Shown here one piece after another: positions 52,243-61,257 of a stretch of 64,000 bases of DNA (position 1 is its first letter; each line of letters begins with the position of its first letter). The position numbers and the translations under genes are program-made. The notes beneath the pieces are model-generated. The model searched no databases. It was not told the DNA's origin and saw only the letters and a program-made list of their open reading frames with translations. The stretch covers positions 248,001 to 312,000 of the forward strand of contig CAWFDX010000001.1 in the NCBI GenBank assembly GCA_963814645.1. Reading direction: 5' to 3'. Source of the stretch: RYN-230 sp963814645 (GTDB lineage: Bacteria > Actinomycetota > Actinomycetes > Streptosporangiales > Streptosporangiaceae).

Positions 52243-54066
52243 GTGAGCGACGCTATTCCCGGACTCAATCAGCCTCCGACAGAACACGGCGGCCTGATCG
52301 CATGGGTGGAGGAGATCGCCGCACTCACTCAGCCGGCCCGCGTGCAGTGGTGTGACGGGTCGGCGGCGGAATGGGCCCAGCTGACCAGCCTGCTCGTGGA
52401 GCAGGGCACGCTGCTGCCACTCAACCCAGAGCTGCGGCCGGGCAGCTTCCTGGCCCGCTCCGACCCATCGGACGTCGCCCGGGTCGAGGACCGCACGTTC
52501 ATCTGCGCGGAGAAGGAAGAAGACGCCGGGCCGACCAACAACTGGATCGCGCCCGACGAGATGCGCGCGACGTTCGCGAAGATCTTCGCCGGGGCGATGG
52601 CCGGCCGGACCATGTACGTGGTGCCGTTCTGCATGGGCCCGCTCGGCTCGCCGATCTCCCAGCTCGGCGTCGAGATCACCGACTCGCCGTACGTGGCCGC
52701 CTCGATGCGGGTGATGACCCGGATGGGCGCACCGGTGCTGGACGAACTGGGCAGCGGCGGGTTCTTCGTCCGGGCCATGCACTCGGTGGGCGCGCCGCTG
52801 CAGCCGGGCCAGCCGGACGTGCCGTGGCCGTGCAACCCGACCAAGTACATCTCGCACTTCCCGGAGACCCGGGAGATCTGGTCTTACGGGTCCGGGTACG
52901 GCGGCAACGCGCTGCTGGGCAAGAAGTGCTACGCGCTGCGGATCGCCTCGGCCATGGCCCGGGACGAGGGCTGGCTGGCCGAGCACATGCTGATCCTCAA
53001 GGTCACCCCACCGGAGGGCGAGGCCAAGTACATCGCCGCGGCCTTCCCGTCGGCGTGCGGCAAGACCAACCTGGCCATGCTGCGGCCCAGCATCCCGGGC
53101 TGGACGATCGAGACCGTCGGGGACGACATCGCCTGGATGCGGTTCGCCGCGGACGGGCGGCTGCACGCGATCAACCCGGAGGCGGGATTCTTCGGCGTCG
53201 CGCCCGGCACCAGTGAATTCACCAACCCCAACGCGCTGGCCACGCTGACCCACGACACGATCTTCACCAACGTCGGGCTGACCGACGACGGCGACGTGTG
53301 GTGGGAGGGCCTGACCGAGCAGCCACCCGCGCACCTGACCGACTGGAAAGGCCAGGACTGGACACCGGACGCTGACCGCCCGGCGGCGCACCCCAACTCC
53401 CGGTTCACCGTGTCCGCCGCGCAATGCCCGTCCATCGCCCCGGAGTGGGACGACCCGGCGGGCGTGCCGATCTCGGCCATCCTGTTCGGCGGCCGCCGGG
53501 CGACCGCGGTGCCGCTGGTCACCGAGGCGTACTCCTGGCAGCACGGTGTCTTCATGGGCGCGACCATCGCGTCCGAGAAGACCGCCGCGGCCGAGGGCAC
53601 GGTCGGCGAACTGCGTCACGACCCGTTCGCCATGCTGCCGTTCTGCGGCTACAACATGGGCGACTACTTCGGCCACTGGCTCGAGGTCGGCGGCATGACC
53701 GACCCGGGCAAGCTGCCCCGGATCTACGCGGTGAACTGGTTCCGGAAGAACGCCGACGGCAAGTTCGCCTGGCCCGGCTTCGGGGAGAACAGCCGGGTGC
53801 TGAAGTGGATCACCGAGCGGCTGAACGGGCAGGCCGAGGCGCAGCCCACCGCGATCGGCAACCTGCCCGCCGACGGCGCGCTGGACACCGGCGGGCTGGA
53901 CATCAGCGACGCGGACCTGCAGCTGCTGATGTCGGTGGACATCAGCACCTGGCAGGACGAGGCCGACCACACCCGGGAGTACTTCACCCTCTTCGGCAGC
54001 CACCTGCCCGAGCAACTGTGGGACGAGCACGAGGCACTACTGGAGCGGCTCAAGTCCGCGAGCTGA
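52243..54066 (+). CDS. pckG: Phosphoenolpyruvate carboxykinase (GTP)
   Basis: 607-aa GTP-dependent PEPCK, which converts oxaloacetate and GTP to PEP, CO2 and GDP at the head of gluconeogenesis. The P-loop/kinase-1a motif is AAFPSACGKTNLAM. Other blocks are YVVPFCMGPLGSPISQLGVE, the R-loop WIAPDEMRATF, VGDDIAWMRF and the C-terminal FGENSRVLKWITERL. Length is normal for the monomeric GTP class. The GTG at 52243 follows AAGGAAGG. It is divergent from the RamB-like regulator. The following RraA-fold gene starts 13 nt later and may be co-transcribed. Confidence 0.97.
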   Translation: MSDAIPGLNQPPTEHGGLIAWVEEIAALTQPARVQWCDGSAAEWAQLTSLLVEQGTLLPLNPELRPGSFLARSDPSDVARVEDRTFICAEKEEDAGPTNNWIAPDEMRATFAKIFAGAMAGRTMYVVPFCMGPLGSPISQLGVEITDSPYVAASMRVMTRMGAPVLDELGSGGFFVRAMHSVGAPLQPGQPDVPWPCNPTKYISHFPETREIWSYGSGYGGNALLGKKCYALRIASAMARDEGWLAEHMLILKVTPPEGEAKYIAAAFPSACGKTNLAMLRPSIPGWTIETVGDDIAWMRFAADGRLHAINPEAGFFGVAPGTSEFTNPNALATLTHDTIFTNVGLTDDGDVWWEGLTEQPPAHLTDWKGQDWTPDADRPAAHPNSRFTVSAAQCPSIAPEWDDPAGVPISAILFGGRRATAVPLVTEAYSWQHGVFMGATIASEKTAAAEGTVGELRHDPFAMLPFCGYNMGDYFGHWLEVGGMTDPGKLPRIYAVNWFRKNADGKFAWPGFGENSRVLKWITERLNGQAEAQPTAIGNLPADGALDTGGLDISDADLQLLMSVDISTWQDEADHTREYFTLFGSHLPEQLWDEHEALLERLKSAS

Positions 54067-54079
54067 CCGGGTAGTCCTG

Positions 54080-54562
54080 GTGACTGATGACGCCGTAGCT
54101 ACGGCGGACCTGGACGATCAGTACGGGGCGGAACTGCGCGTCTGTGACGTGCAGTTCCGCCAGTACGGCGGGCAGCGCGTGTTCACCGGGCCGGTGCGCA
54201 CGGTGTCCTGCCACGAGGACAACGGCCTGCTCCGTGACCTGGTCCGGGCCCCCGGTGCGGGCTGTGTGCTCGTGGTGGACGGCGGCGGCTCACTGCACGC
54301 CGCCCTGGTCGGCGACGTGCTGGCCGGGGCGGCCACGGAGAACGGCTGGGCCGGCCTGGTGATACACGGTGCGGTCCGGGACAGCGCCGCGCTGGCCGGG
54401 CTCGGCCTCGGCATCAAGGCGCTGGGCACCAACCCGCGCAAGAGCGCCAAGACCGGCGCGGGAGCCGTTAACGTCCCGGTCACGTTCGGCGGCGTCACAT
54501 TCCAGCCCGGGGATGTGCTGCACGCCGACGACGACGGCATCGCCCTGCTCCCCTCCAGCTGA
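54080..54562 (+). CDS. RraA-family protein
   Basis: 160-aa RraA fold (RraA-like/HMG aldolase family). Family blocks are DDQYGAELRVCDVQFRQYGG, LVVDGGGSLHAALVGDVLAG, GLVIHGAVRDSAAL and GTNPRKSAK. RraA in E. coli inhibits RNase E; the same fold includes 4-hydroxy-4-methyl-2-oxoglutarate/oxaloacetate lyases. Its position behind pckG, with oxaloacetate as a common metabolite, leaves an oxaloacetate-decarboxylase-like role open (inference). GTG start; the ribosome-binding site is weak, so coupling to pckG is likely. Confidence 0.88.
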   Translation: MTDDAVATADLDDQYGAELRVCDVQFRQYGGQRVFTGPVRTVSCHEDNGLLRDLVRAPGAGCVLVVDGGGSLHAALVGDVLAGAATENGWAGLVIHGAVRDSAALAGLGLGIKALGTNPRKSAKTGAGAVNVPVTFGGVTFQPGDVLHADDDGIALLPSS

Positions 54563-54573
54563 CCGGGCCTGCT

Positions 54574-54625
54574 TGTTGATGTTGACTTAGGTCCCCATGG
54601 AGGGTGTGCTACTTCAACATCAACA
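54574..54625. terminator. 12-bp inverted repeat between convergent genes
   Basis: TGTTGATGTTGA (54574-54585) and TCAACATCAACA (54614-54625) are perfect inverted arms with a 28-nt loop. The arms are AT-rich, unlike the GC-rich terminators elsewhere in the window, and each contains the internal repeat GTTGATGTTGA. It could be a weak bidirectional terminator or a pair of protein-binding sites. Confidence 0.5.
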
Positions 54626-54653
54626 GCGGAATGATCACAAATCAGTGATCAGG

Positions 54654-56261
54654 TCAGTTGACGCAGGGGATGCCGTCCTTGGGGGCGATCACTGCGCCGC
54701 CCTGCGGGCCGGTGGTGGGGATGATGGACGACGGCGACGCGCTGGCGCTTGGCGTCAGCGCGGTGGGGAACACGGTGTTCGCGCCGAGCAGGACCTGGAC
54801 CGTCCCGGCGGCGGTGGCCGTATCCCGCACGGCGGTCACCCCGAACATCTTGGCGATCACCGCCGCGTTGGCCGACGCGCCCGCGCCGTACAGCACCGAC
54901 GTGGTTGCCTGAGCGGTGGTGTCGGCCACCGTGCCAGCCTGGAAGCCCTGCTTGGCCAGTGCGGCCGATACCCGCCCGGCCAGGCCAGCCGTGTTGCCGC
55001 CGTTGAACACGTCGACCGTGGTCCGGCTGGCCGCGGCCTTGCTGATCGGGGGGACCGTCGGGTGCGGTGTCGCTGTCTTGTGCCCCGGCTGCGGGTAGAA
55101 CGTGTCGTGCACGATGCGCTGGATGTACGGCACATTGACCACGTTCGCGTCCTGGCCGTCGATGGTCGCGTACCCCTTGATCGGCAGCGTGTGGAAGACG
55201 AGGTTCCGGCTGGTCAGGCCGCGCATCTGGGCCGCGAAGTCGAGCAGGTTCCAGCCCGCGTCGGTGATCACGTATCGCTTGGCCACGGACAGCAGGGCGG
55301 AGATCTTGGTCAGGCCGCTCAGCGCGCCCTCGGTGCGCAGCTGGTACATGACCGAGTCGATGAACGCCTGCTGCCGGTGGGTGCGGTCCAGGTCGCCGTT
55401 GGTCAGCCCGTCCCGCTGCCGGACGAACGAGAGCGACTGGGCCGGGTCCAAGTGCTGGTAGCCCTGGTGGAAGTGGGCGCCGGACTTGGGGTCGTAGACA
55501 TTGTGGTTGAGGCACACCTCCACTCCGCCGAAGACCTTGGCCAGCTCATAGAACCCGTCCAGGTTGACCTCGGCGAAGTGGTCCACGTGCACTCCGGTGA
55601 GCTGCTCCACGGTGGCCACCGCCGCCCGGCGGCCCGCCTCGTTGCCGAGGAAGGCCAGCTGGTCCTGACCCATGCTCGGGTTCTGCTGACGCAGCTTGGC
55701 CTGCTGGTAGAACATGCTCACGCCGTAGGCTTGGTCGATCTTCCCGGACTGCTGTGGCCCCACCGTGCCCGCGAAATTGACCCAGTCGTCCCGCGGAATG
55801 GAGAACCCAACCGCCTTCTTACCACCCGCGAAAATGTGAATCAGGATCAGCGTGTTGGTGTCATTCCCGCCTTCACCATTTGCCACCGCCTGCGCGTTTC
55901 CCGCGTGCAACTTGGCCAGGATGCTGTTGGGCAGGATGTTCCCATTCCAGTCGCGGCGGCTCTCCAGGCCCATGAGCAGGATATTCTGCGCGCCCACCGA
56001 CGGACCGCTGGCTATTGCGTGCGAGCTGCCGATGCTGGCCACGTCTCGCACCACAAAGTAAGAAAAGCCGCTGATTACCAGGGCCGCCGCGGCGGCCAGG
56101 CAGGTCACCGCGTACCACACGCCGGTCAGCCGTCGACGTGCCGGTGACCTGGCATCTTGCCTGTTCAGAGTCCCAGTACGCGACTCCGGGCGCCGCGACG
56201 GCGGCCGGCTGCCTCCGTCCTGACCGCCCGTTCCCCGATTTGACGCCGTACGGCTGCGCAC
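54654..56261 (-). CDS. LCP-family (LytR-CpsA-Psr) protein with LytR_C domain
   Basis: 535-aa membrane-anchored protein. A cytoplasmic basic N-terminus leads to one transmembrane helix at about residues 49-70 (YAVTCLAAAAALVISGFSYF). The extracellular LCP domain follows (NDTNTLILIHIF, VGFSIPRDDWVNF, KIDQAYG, FAEVNLDGFYELAKVFGGVE, LSFVRQRDGLTNGDLDRTHR), ending in a LytR_C domain (TTVDVFNGGNTAGLAGRVSA). LCP enzymes attach polymers (arabinogalactan or teichoic-type) to peptidoglycan; the Arg and Asp residues that bind pyrophosphate lipid are present (PRDD, RQRDG, DRTHR). The GTG start at 56261 follows GGAGGGGAAG. Confidence 0.94.
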   Translation of the reverse strand: MRSRTASNRGTGGQDGGSRPPSRRPESRTGTLNRQDARSPARRRLTGVWYAVTCLAAAAALVISGFSYFVVRDVASIGSSHAIASGPSVGAQNILLMGLESRRDWNGNILPNSILAKLHAGNAQAVANGEGGNDTNTLILIHIFAGGKKAVGFSIPRDDWVNFAGTVGPQQSGKIDQAYGVSMFYQQAKLRQQNPSMGQDQLAFLGNEAGRRAAVATVEQLTGVHVDHFAEVNLDGFYELAKVFGGVEVCLNHNVYDPKSGAHFHQGYQHLDPAQSLSFVRQRDGLTNGDLDRTHRQQAFIDSVMYQLRTEGALSGLTKISALLSVAKRYVITDAGWNLLDFAAQMRGLTSRNLVFHTLPIKGYATIDGQDANVVNVPYIQRIVHDTFYPQPGHKTATPHPTVPPISKAAASRTTVDVFNGGNTAGLAGRVSAALAKQGFQAGTVADTTAQATTSVLYGAGASANAAVIAKMFGVTAVRDTATAAGTVQVLLGANTVFPTALTPSASASPSSIIPTTGPQGGAVIAPKDGIPCVN

Positions 56262-56360
56262 CCGCTTCCCCTCCGGGGCCGGCTTGCTAGTATTGCCGCG
56301 AAGGCTACCCTCACTTCTCCATCAGTAAAGCTTTGCCGGCCAAACCATTAGGAGTTGTTG

Positions 56361-56900
56361 GTGGAGCCGCTGCCGCACGACGCAAGTTCCGGCCCGCTGT
56401 ATCGCGGCGTGTCCGGGCCTTACGACATAGGAGCTTACCGGTATTCGGGCCAGCGGGATTCTGCCGGGGGCGGGAAGTCCGGCGCGGGGCGGCCAGCGCC
56501 CGGCCGGGCTCCGCGCTGGTGGGGGTCCCGGCCCGGCCGGCTCGGGGTACTGCTGGTCATCGTAGGCACCCTGGCCGGGCTGGTGGGCACGGTACTGGCG
56601 GGCAGCGAGCCCGGTCTTGCCCTGGGTGCGGGCCTGATCGTGGGCACCGTGGCCGGAGCGGTCGCGGTGCGGCCCCAGGCCGCGTATGTGATCATCCCGG
56701 TGCCCGCGCTGGCCTATGTGGTGGCGGCCTCGGTGGCCGGATATATCCATGACCACGCGATCGACACGTCCCGCACCGCGCTGGCGGTTGGGCTGACCCA
56801 GTGGATCGCGGGCGGCTTCCTGATCATGATCGCCGCGACCCTGCTGGCCATGGCTATTGCCGCGATCCGCTGGCTGGGCAGCCGACATACCGTGCTGTGA
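56361..56900 (+). CDS. DUF6542-type membrane protein
   Basis: 179-aa protein. A polar, Gly/Pro-rich N-terminal 55 residues lead to four hydrophobic helices (LGVLLVIVGTLAGLVGTVLA; LALGAGLIVGTVAGAVAVRP; YVIIPVPALAYVVAASVAGY; GGFLIMIAATLLAMAIAAIR). The arrangement matches the actinobacterial DUF6542 family, whose function is unknown. AGGAG lies 6 nt before the GTG at 56361, which is therefore preferred to in-frame TTG codons just upstream. It is divergent from the LCP gene across about 100 nt, suggesting a cell-envelope connection. Confidence 0.75.
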   Translation: MEPLPHDASSGPLYRGVSGPYDIGAYRYSGQRDSAGGGKSGAGRPAPGRAPRWWGSRPGRLGVLLVIVGTLAGLVGTVLAGSEPGLALGAGLIVGTVAGAVAVRPQAAYVIIPVPALAYVVAASVAGYIHDHAIDTSRTALAVGLTQWIAGGFLIMIAATLLAMAIAAIRWLGSRHTVL

Positions 56901-56926
56901 CGCAATCATTACTGTGGCTGGCATGA

Positions 56927-58219
56927 CTATCGGCTCGCCGCCAATTCCCGGCCAGCCCGGGGCATTTCCTCCGCGCCGGGCGAAATAGGCCGCCGGCCGC
57001 CCTTAATCCGCCATTGCGTGGCGAACCGCTGGGTGGCGAACCGCCAGGCCGAGGTCAGCCATCGCGGCGCGTGGCCGTGCTCGGCCCGGTGGAACAGCAG
57101 CCACGCCACGGCCAGCGTGGCCGCGAATACCGGCAGCCAGGCCAGCCGCTCGACGATCCACAGCGGGGTGTTGGGGGCGGTGAGCAGGCCGGGCAGCCGG
57201 CCGATCAGCGATCCGGCCAGGTTCACCGCCAGGAACGCGGACTGGTGCCAGAGGAACAGCGTCATCGCGGACAGGTTGGCCAGCGCGATGGCGGCCCAGG
57301 CCAGCGGGCGGCGCATCAGCCGGGCCAGCGCGGGCCGCAGCAGCAGGACCAGGCCGACCTGGGCGATGCCGAACGTGACCGCGGCCAGCGTGGGCGGGTT
57401 CAGGTTGGAGATGTGCTGGCCGTTCACCCCGACCATGCTGGCCGGGTAGCCGGCCCAGGTGATCAGCAACGCGGTGGCGGCCGTCCCGCCCGCCAGCAGC
57501 GCGGCGGGCACCTTCCAGCCGCGGAATGAGCCGCGGGCCCAGGCGATGCCGAGCAGGTAGGGCACCAGCCAGCCGGCGCCGACGTTCAGCCAGCCCAGCC
57601 AGGCCGGCCCGCCGAGGTGGAACCGGGCCACGTCCACCCCGGCCACCAGGGCGGCGGGCGCCACCGCGGCCCAGGCGCCGAAGCGGCGCACCAGCGCCAC
57701 CGCGGGCGGGGTCAGCGCGGTCAGCCCGGCGAACACGCACAGGAACCAGAGCGGGTCGAGGACCAGGGTGACCACGGTGTGCACGGTCCCGCCGGGCATC
57801 CCGGCCAGCAGCATGGCCGCGGTGAGCGGCACCCAGACCGCGGCCAGCACGGCCACCGGACGGGTCAGCCGGGTCATCCGCTTGCGTAGCCAGGCCAGGT
57901 AATTGCCCTTGTAACTGATGGCGGCGGAGTACCCGCCGACCAGGAAGAAGATGGCCAGCGTCTGGAAGAGCCAGGACATCGGGGCCAGCCAGGGCATGGC
58001 CTGCAGCGGGCTCATGTCGTGCAGCTTGGTCCCGCTCCCGGAGGGGGACAGCACCAGCGCGGTGACCAGCCAGTGGCCCAGGATCACCCCGGCGATGGCC
58101 AGCGCGCGGAGCGCGTCCACGGTGCGGTCCCGGCTGGCCGGGGTGGCCGCGTCGATCCGGGCGGCGGCCGTGCGTAGGCGGCCGGCCGGCCGGGTCAGCT
58201 GGGCGGTGCGGGCGGTCAT
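56927..58219 (-). CDS. Acyltransferase-3 family membrane protein
   Basis: 430-aa integral membrane acyltransferase with about ten helices. The family opening is present: RDRTVDALRALAIAGVILGHW with the conserved Arg and His, then FFLVGGYSAAISY. Members transfer O-acetyl or other acyl groups to surface polysaccharides, lipids or antibiotics. Its ATG overlaps the stop of the upstream alpha/beta hydrolase by 4 nt, so the two are one operon. That pairing suggests making and trimming of acyl esters on an envelope or secreted product (inference). Confidence 0.9.
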   Translation of the reverse strand: MTARTAQLTRPAGRLRTAAARIDAATPASRDRTVDALRALAIAGVILGHWLVTALVLSPSGSGTKLHDMSPLQAMPWLAPMSWLFQTLAIFFLVGGYSAAISYKGNYLAWLRKRMTRLTRPVAVLAAVWVPLTAAMLLAGMPGGTVHTVVTLVLDPLWFLCVFAGLTALTPPAVALVRRFGAWAAVAPAALVAGVDVARFHLGGPAWLGWLNVGAGWLVPYLLGIAWARGSFRGWKVPAALLAGGTAATALLITWAGYPASMVGVNGQHISNLNPPTLAAVTFGIAQVGLVLLLRPALARLMRRPLAWAAIALANLSAMTLFLWHQSAFLAVNLAGSLIGRLPGLLTAPNTPLWIVERLAWLPVFAATLAVAWLLFHRAEHGHAPRWLTSAWRFATQRFATQWRIKGGRRPISPGAEEMPRAGRELAASR

Positions 58220-59148
58220 CGGGTCACCTGCCCGGCCTCGCCCAGCGCGATGTAGGACAGGTTGCGCAGCGCGGCGCCGCCCGGGCTGAGGTAGCTGCTG
58301 TGCCCGTCGCTGCCGCAGGAGAACCGGCGGGCCCCGAACGACGGCGACATCGGGTCGGCGCCGAAGCCCAGGCCGAGCAGCCGGACGTGCGGCACGTCGC
58401 GGATCCAGTCCCCCGATTCACGGCCCGCCCACACCCGGGCGGTGGTGTCCAGCGACCGCACCGAAGACACGTCCATGCCCGGGCTGCCGTACACCGCGAT
58501 GTCGGTGACCGGCAGGTGCGGCGCGGCCAGCCCGCAGACCACCGAGCCGTAGCTGTGGCAGAGCAGCGCGACCCGGTCACCGTCGCGGGCCAGGCCGGTC
58601 ACCAGCGGGCGCAGCGCCTGGGCGCCCTGCCCGGCGTTGCCCGAGGTGAGCACGGCCGGGCTGAGCAGGCTGGGGGTGCGGTAGCCGAGCCAGGCGATGA
58701 TGGCCAGGTGGGCGTGCGGGTCCAGCCGGGCGGTCTCATTGGCCAGCGCCCGCGCCCCGCCGAAGGGCGAGGCGGCGCCGCGGGACGACCAGGTGGCCAG
58801 CGAGGTGTCCGAGCCGGGCACCATGATGACCACCCGCCGGGCGGTGGCCAGGTTGCCGAGGACCTGGACCGCCTCGCCCTGGCCGGCGCTGTTGAAAGCG
58901 AGGAAGTGACCATGGCGCATCGCGGCCAGGCTGTGCGCGAGAGCGGTGTTGCCGTCCTGGGTGGCCGCCGTCTCGGCGCGGGCGATGGCCCGCGAGCTGG
59001 CGGCGTACCGGGCGGACAGCGCCTGGGTGGTCAGGGCCGGCAGCTTCACCGGCGGGTTGGGTGGTGTGCTGGGCAGCACCGCTGCGGTCAGCGCCAGCAT
59101 TCCGGCGGCTGCGGCGGCGGCGATACCCACGATCCGGCGGCGTCTCAT
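58216..59148 (-). CDS. Exported alpha/beta hydrolase (DUF1023-like)
   Basis: 310-aa protein with an N-terminal signal or anchor (RRRRIVGIAAAAAAGMLALTAAVL). An alpha/beta hydrolase domain follows, with the nucleophile elbow in LLCHSYGSVVCGL (GxSxG-like, His-Ser) and the oxyanion region RVVIMVPGSDTSL. It matches actinobacterial DUF1023 hydrolases. A C-terminal histidine in DGHSSYL fits the triad. First gene of the hydrolase-acyltransferase operon, divergent from a two-component system with a palindrome in the shared promoter. Confidence 0.88.
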   Translation of the reverse strand: MRRRRIVGIAAAAAAGMLALTAAVLPSTPPNPPVKLPALTTQALSARYAASSRAIARAETAATQDGNTALAHSLAAMRHGHFLAFNSAGQGEAVQVLGNLATARRVVIMVPGSDTSLATWSSRGAASPFGGARALANETARLDPHAHLAIIAWLGYRTPSLLSPAVLTSGNAGQGAQALRPLVTGLARDGDRVALLCHSYGSVVCGLAAPHLPVTDIAVYGSPGMDVSSVRSLDTTARVWAGRESGDWIRDVPHVRLLGLGFGADPMSPSFGARRFSCGSDGHSSYLSPGGAALRNLSYIALGEAGQVTR

Positions 59149-59285
59149 GACGGTGTCCTTCCTGGTCCAGCCGGGTTGCTGGGCAGGAAATTACGGAGCG
59201 GCGGGTGTCGTCCGCGTCACGCTGCGGAGCCGTCTTCCCGCGTGCCCCGCAGGTACCGCCGGCTGACCCGGCCGGGTTAGACGAC

Positions 59286-59303
59286 CCCCTACTGGAGTAG
59301 GGG
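59286..59303. promoter_or_regulatory. Palindromic site between two-component system and hydrolase operon
   Basis: CCCCTAC (59286-59292) and GTAGGGG (59297-59303) are perfect 7-bp arms around TGGA. The site lies 60 nt before the histidine-kinase start and about 140 nt from the divergent hydrolase. NarL-type regulators bind short inverted repeats like this, so it is the best candidate for self-regulation and for control of the hydrolase-acyltransferase operon (inference). Confidence 0.65.
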
Positions 59304-59362
59304 CGGCCAGATCCCCCGTCCGGGGCACGAAATTCGGGCCACAGCGCACCTACGCTGAGGAC

Positions 59363-60601
59363 ATGAGCAGTCGGGAGCCGCTCCGCGTCTTGCGCAGCCT
59401 GGAGGCCGGCGTGACCAACCCGCCGCCGCCGCGCTCGCCGCGGCTGGTCCGCGGGCGGTTCGACCTGGTCGAGCTGGCCGACGTGCTCATCGCCATGATC
59501 TGCTTCGCCGTCACGGCGTCCGCGCTGAACGGGCAGAACGCCAGCCATGGCTCCCCGTTCGGCGCGGTGGCGCTGGTCTGCTTTGCGTTCATCGTCAGCG
59601 TGCCGCTGGTCGCGCGCACCCGCTTTCCCGCGCTGGCCTGGGCCGGCTTCGCCTTGGCCCTGATTATCACGTCCACCGTGCTCGGCACCCGCGTGCTCTC
59701 ATCGGCCGTCTACCTGCCCGCCGGCGTCGTGGTCTACGTGCTCTGCCTGTACGCGGTGGCGGTGCGCTGCAAGACCTGGTTCGTGATCTGCACGGCCGTG
59801 GTGACCGTGATCGGCGCGCTCTTCATCGACGCGCGGACCGCCGTGGGAGCGCTGCTCGCCGCCATCCCGCTGCTGGCCGGGGCGTACATCCGCTCCCGCC
59901 GCAGCAGCCGGGTCGAGCTGGCCGAGCAGGCCAAGCAGCACGAGGGCGAGCGCGCCCTGCTGGAGGAGCGCCAGCGCATCGCCCGGGAGATGCACGACAT
60001 CGTGGCGCACCACATGTCGGTGATCGCCATCCAGGCCGAGGCCGGGCCTCGCAAGGTCGCCGACCCGCCGCCGGAACTGGTGGAGAGCTTCCGGGACATC
60101 CGGGCCAGCGCCCTGGACGGCCTGAGCGAACTACGCCGCCTGCTCGGCGTGCTGCGCACCGGCACCCCGGACACCACACCGCAGCCCGGGCTCGGGCAGC
60201 TGACCGCGCTGCTCGACTCGACCCGCAACGCCGGCGTGCCGGTCGGCCTGTCAGTCAGCGGCGTGCCCCGGCCGCTGCCCCAGGGCATGGATCTGTCCGC
60301 CTACCGGATCCTGCAGGAAGCATTGAGCAACGCGATGCGTCATGCGCCAGGATCGACCGTGCGGGTGGAAGTCGCCTACTTCCCCAGTTCGGTGGTGATT
60401 AAGGTGCGGAACGACCTGAGCCTGGCCGGCAACGGCAACGGCAACGGCCTGGTGGTGGCGGCCGGCCACGGCATCATCGGGATGCGGGAACGGGCCGCCA
60501 TGCTGGGCGGCCAGCTGGACGCCGGGCCCACCGACGACGGTGGCTTCCTGGTCACCGCCGTGCTGCCGGACGCCAAGGAGCCCGCGGCGGAGCCGAGGTG
60601 A
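59363..60601 (+). CDS. Sensor histidine kinase, DesK/NarL-partner type
   Basis: 412-aa kinase. Four or five membrane helices lie in residues 38-175. The dimerisation domain carries His211 (RQRIAREMHDIVAHHMSVIA), and the HATPase_c domain follows (RILQEALSNAMRHAPGSTVR; GHGIIGMRERAAMLGGQL). No extracellular sensor domain is evident. Its stop overlaps the response-regulator start by 4 nt. Operon: kinase, regulator, CPBP protease. Confidence 0.94.
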   Translation: MSSREPLRVLRSLEAGVTNPPPPRSPRLVRGRFDLVELADVLIAMICFAVTASALNGQNASHGSPFGAVALVCFAFIVSVPLVARTRFPALAWAGFALALIITSTVLGTRVLSSAVYLPAGVVVYVLCLYAVAVRCKTWFVICTAVVTVIGALFIDARTAVGALLAAIPLLAGAYIRSRRSSRVELAEQAKQHEGERALLEERQRIAREMHDIVAHHMSVIAIQAEAGPRKVADPPPELVESFRDIRASALDGLSELRRLLGVLRTGTPDTTPQPGLGQLTALLDSTRNAGVPVGLSVSGVPRPLPQGMDLSAYRILQEALSNAMRHAPGSTVRVEVAYFPSSVVIKVRNDLSLAGNGNGNGLVVAAGHGIIGMRERAAMLGGQLDAGPTDDGGFLVTAVLPDAKEPAAEPR

Positions 60602-61257
60602 CCATCCGCGTGGTGATCGCCGATGATCAAGGCATGGTCCGGTCCGGGTTCAGCACCCTGCTGAACAGCGAGCCGGACATCGAGGTCATTGGCGAGGCGG
60701 TGAACGGCCAGGAGGCGATCGCCCGCGCCGCCCAGCTGCGCCCGGACGTGATGCTGATGGACGTGCGCATGCCGGTGCTGGACGGCTTGCAGGCCACCCG
60801 GGAGATCACCGCCGTACCGGGCGCGCCGAAGGTGCTGGTGCTGACCACGTTCGACCTGGACGACTACGTGTACCAGGCGCTGCGCTGGGGGGCGAGCGGG
60901 TTCCTGCTCAAGGACGCGTCGGCCCGGGAACTGGCCGACGCGGTCCGGATCGTCGCGGCCGGCGACGCGCTGCTGTCCCCCGGGGTGACCCGGCGGCTCA
61001 TTGCCGAGTTCGCCCGGATGGGCGCGCCCCGCGGGCCGAGCCGGGACAGCCTGGATGGCCTGACCGAACGCGAGTGCGAGGTGCTCGCCCTGGTGGCCCG
61101 CGGCATGTCCAACGCGGAGATCGCGGGCCGCCTGGTCGTCGCGGAGCAGACCATCAAGACGCACGTCAGCCGGATCCTGATGAAGCTGGGCCTGCGCGAC
61201 CGCACCCAGGCCGTGGTGCTCGCCTACGAGACCGGCCTGGTCCAGCCCGGCGCATGA
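60598..61257 (+). CDS. NarL/LuxR-type response regulator
   Basis: 219-aa response regulator with acidic pocket Asp9-Asp10, phospho-acceptor Asp55 (VMLMDVRMPVLDG), switch Thr in LVLTTFDLDDYV and Lys in FLLKDASA. The LuxR helix-turn-helix lies at the C-terminus (LTERECEVLALVARGMSNAE, TIKTHVSRILMKLGLRDRTQ). GTG start overlapping the kinase stop; its stop overlaps the protease start. The gene chain is therefore fully coupled. Confidence 0.95.
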   Translation: MTIRVVIADDQGMVRSGFSTLLNSEPDIEVIGEAVNGQEAIARAAQLRPDVMLMDVRMPVLDGLQATREITAVPGAPKVLVLTTFDLDDYVYQALRWGASGFLLKDASARELADAVRIVAAGDALLSPGVTRRLIAEFARMGAPRGPSRDSLDGLTERECEVLALVARGMSNAEIAGRLVVAEQTIKTHVSRILMKLGLRDRTQAVVLAYETGLVQPGA

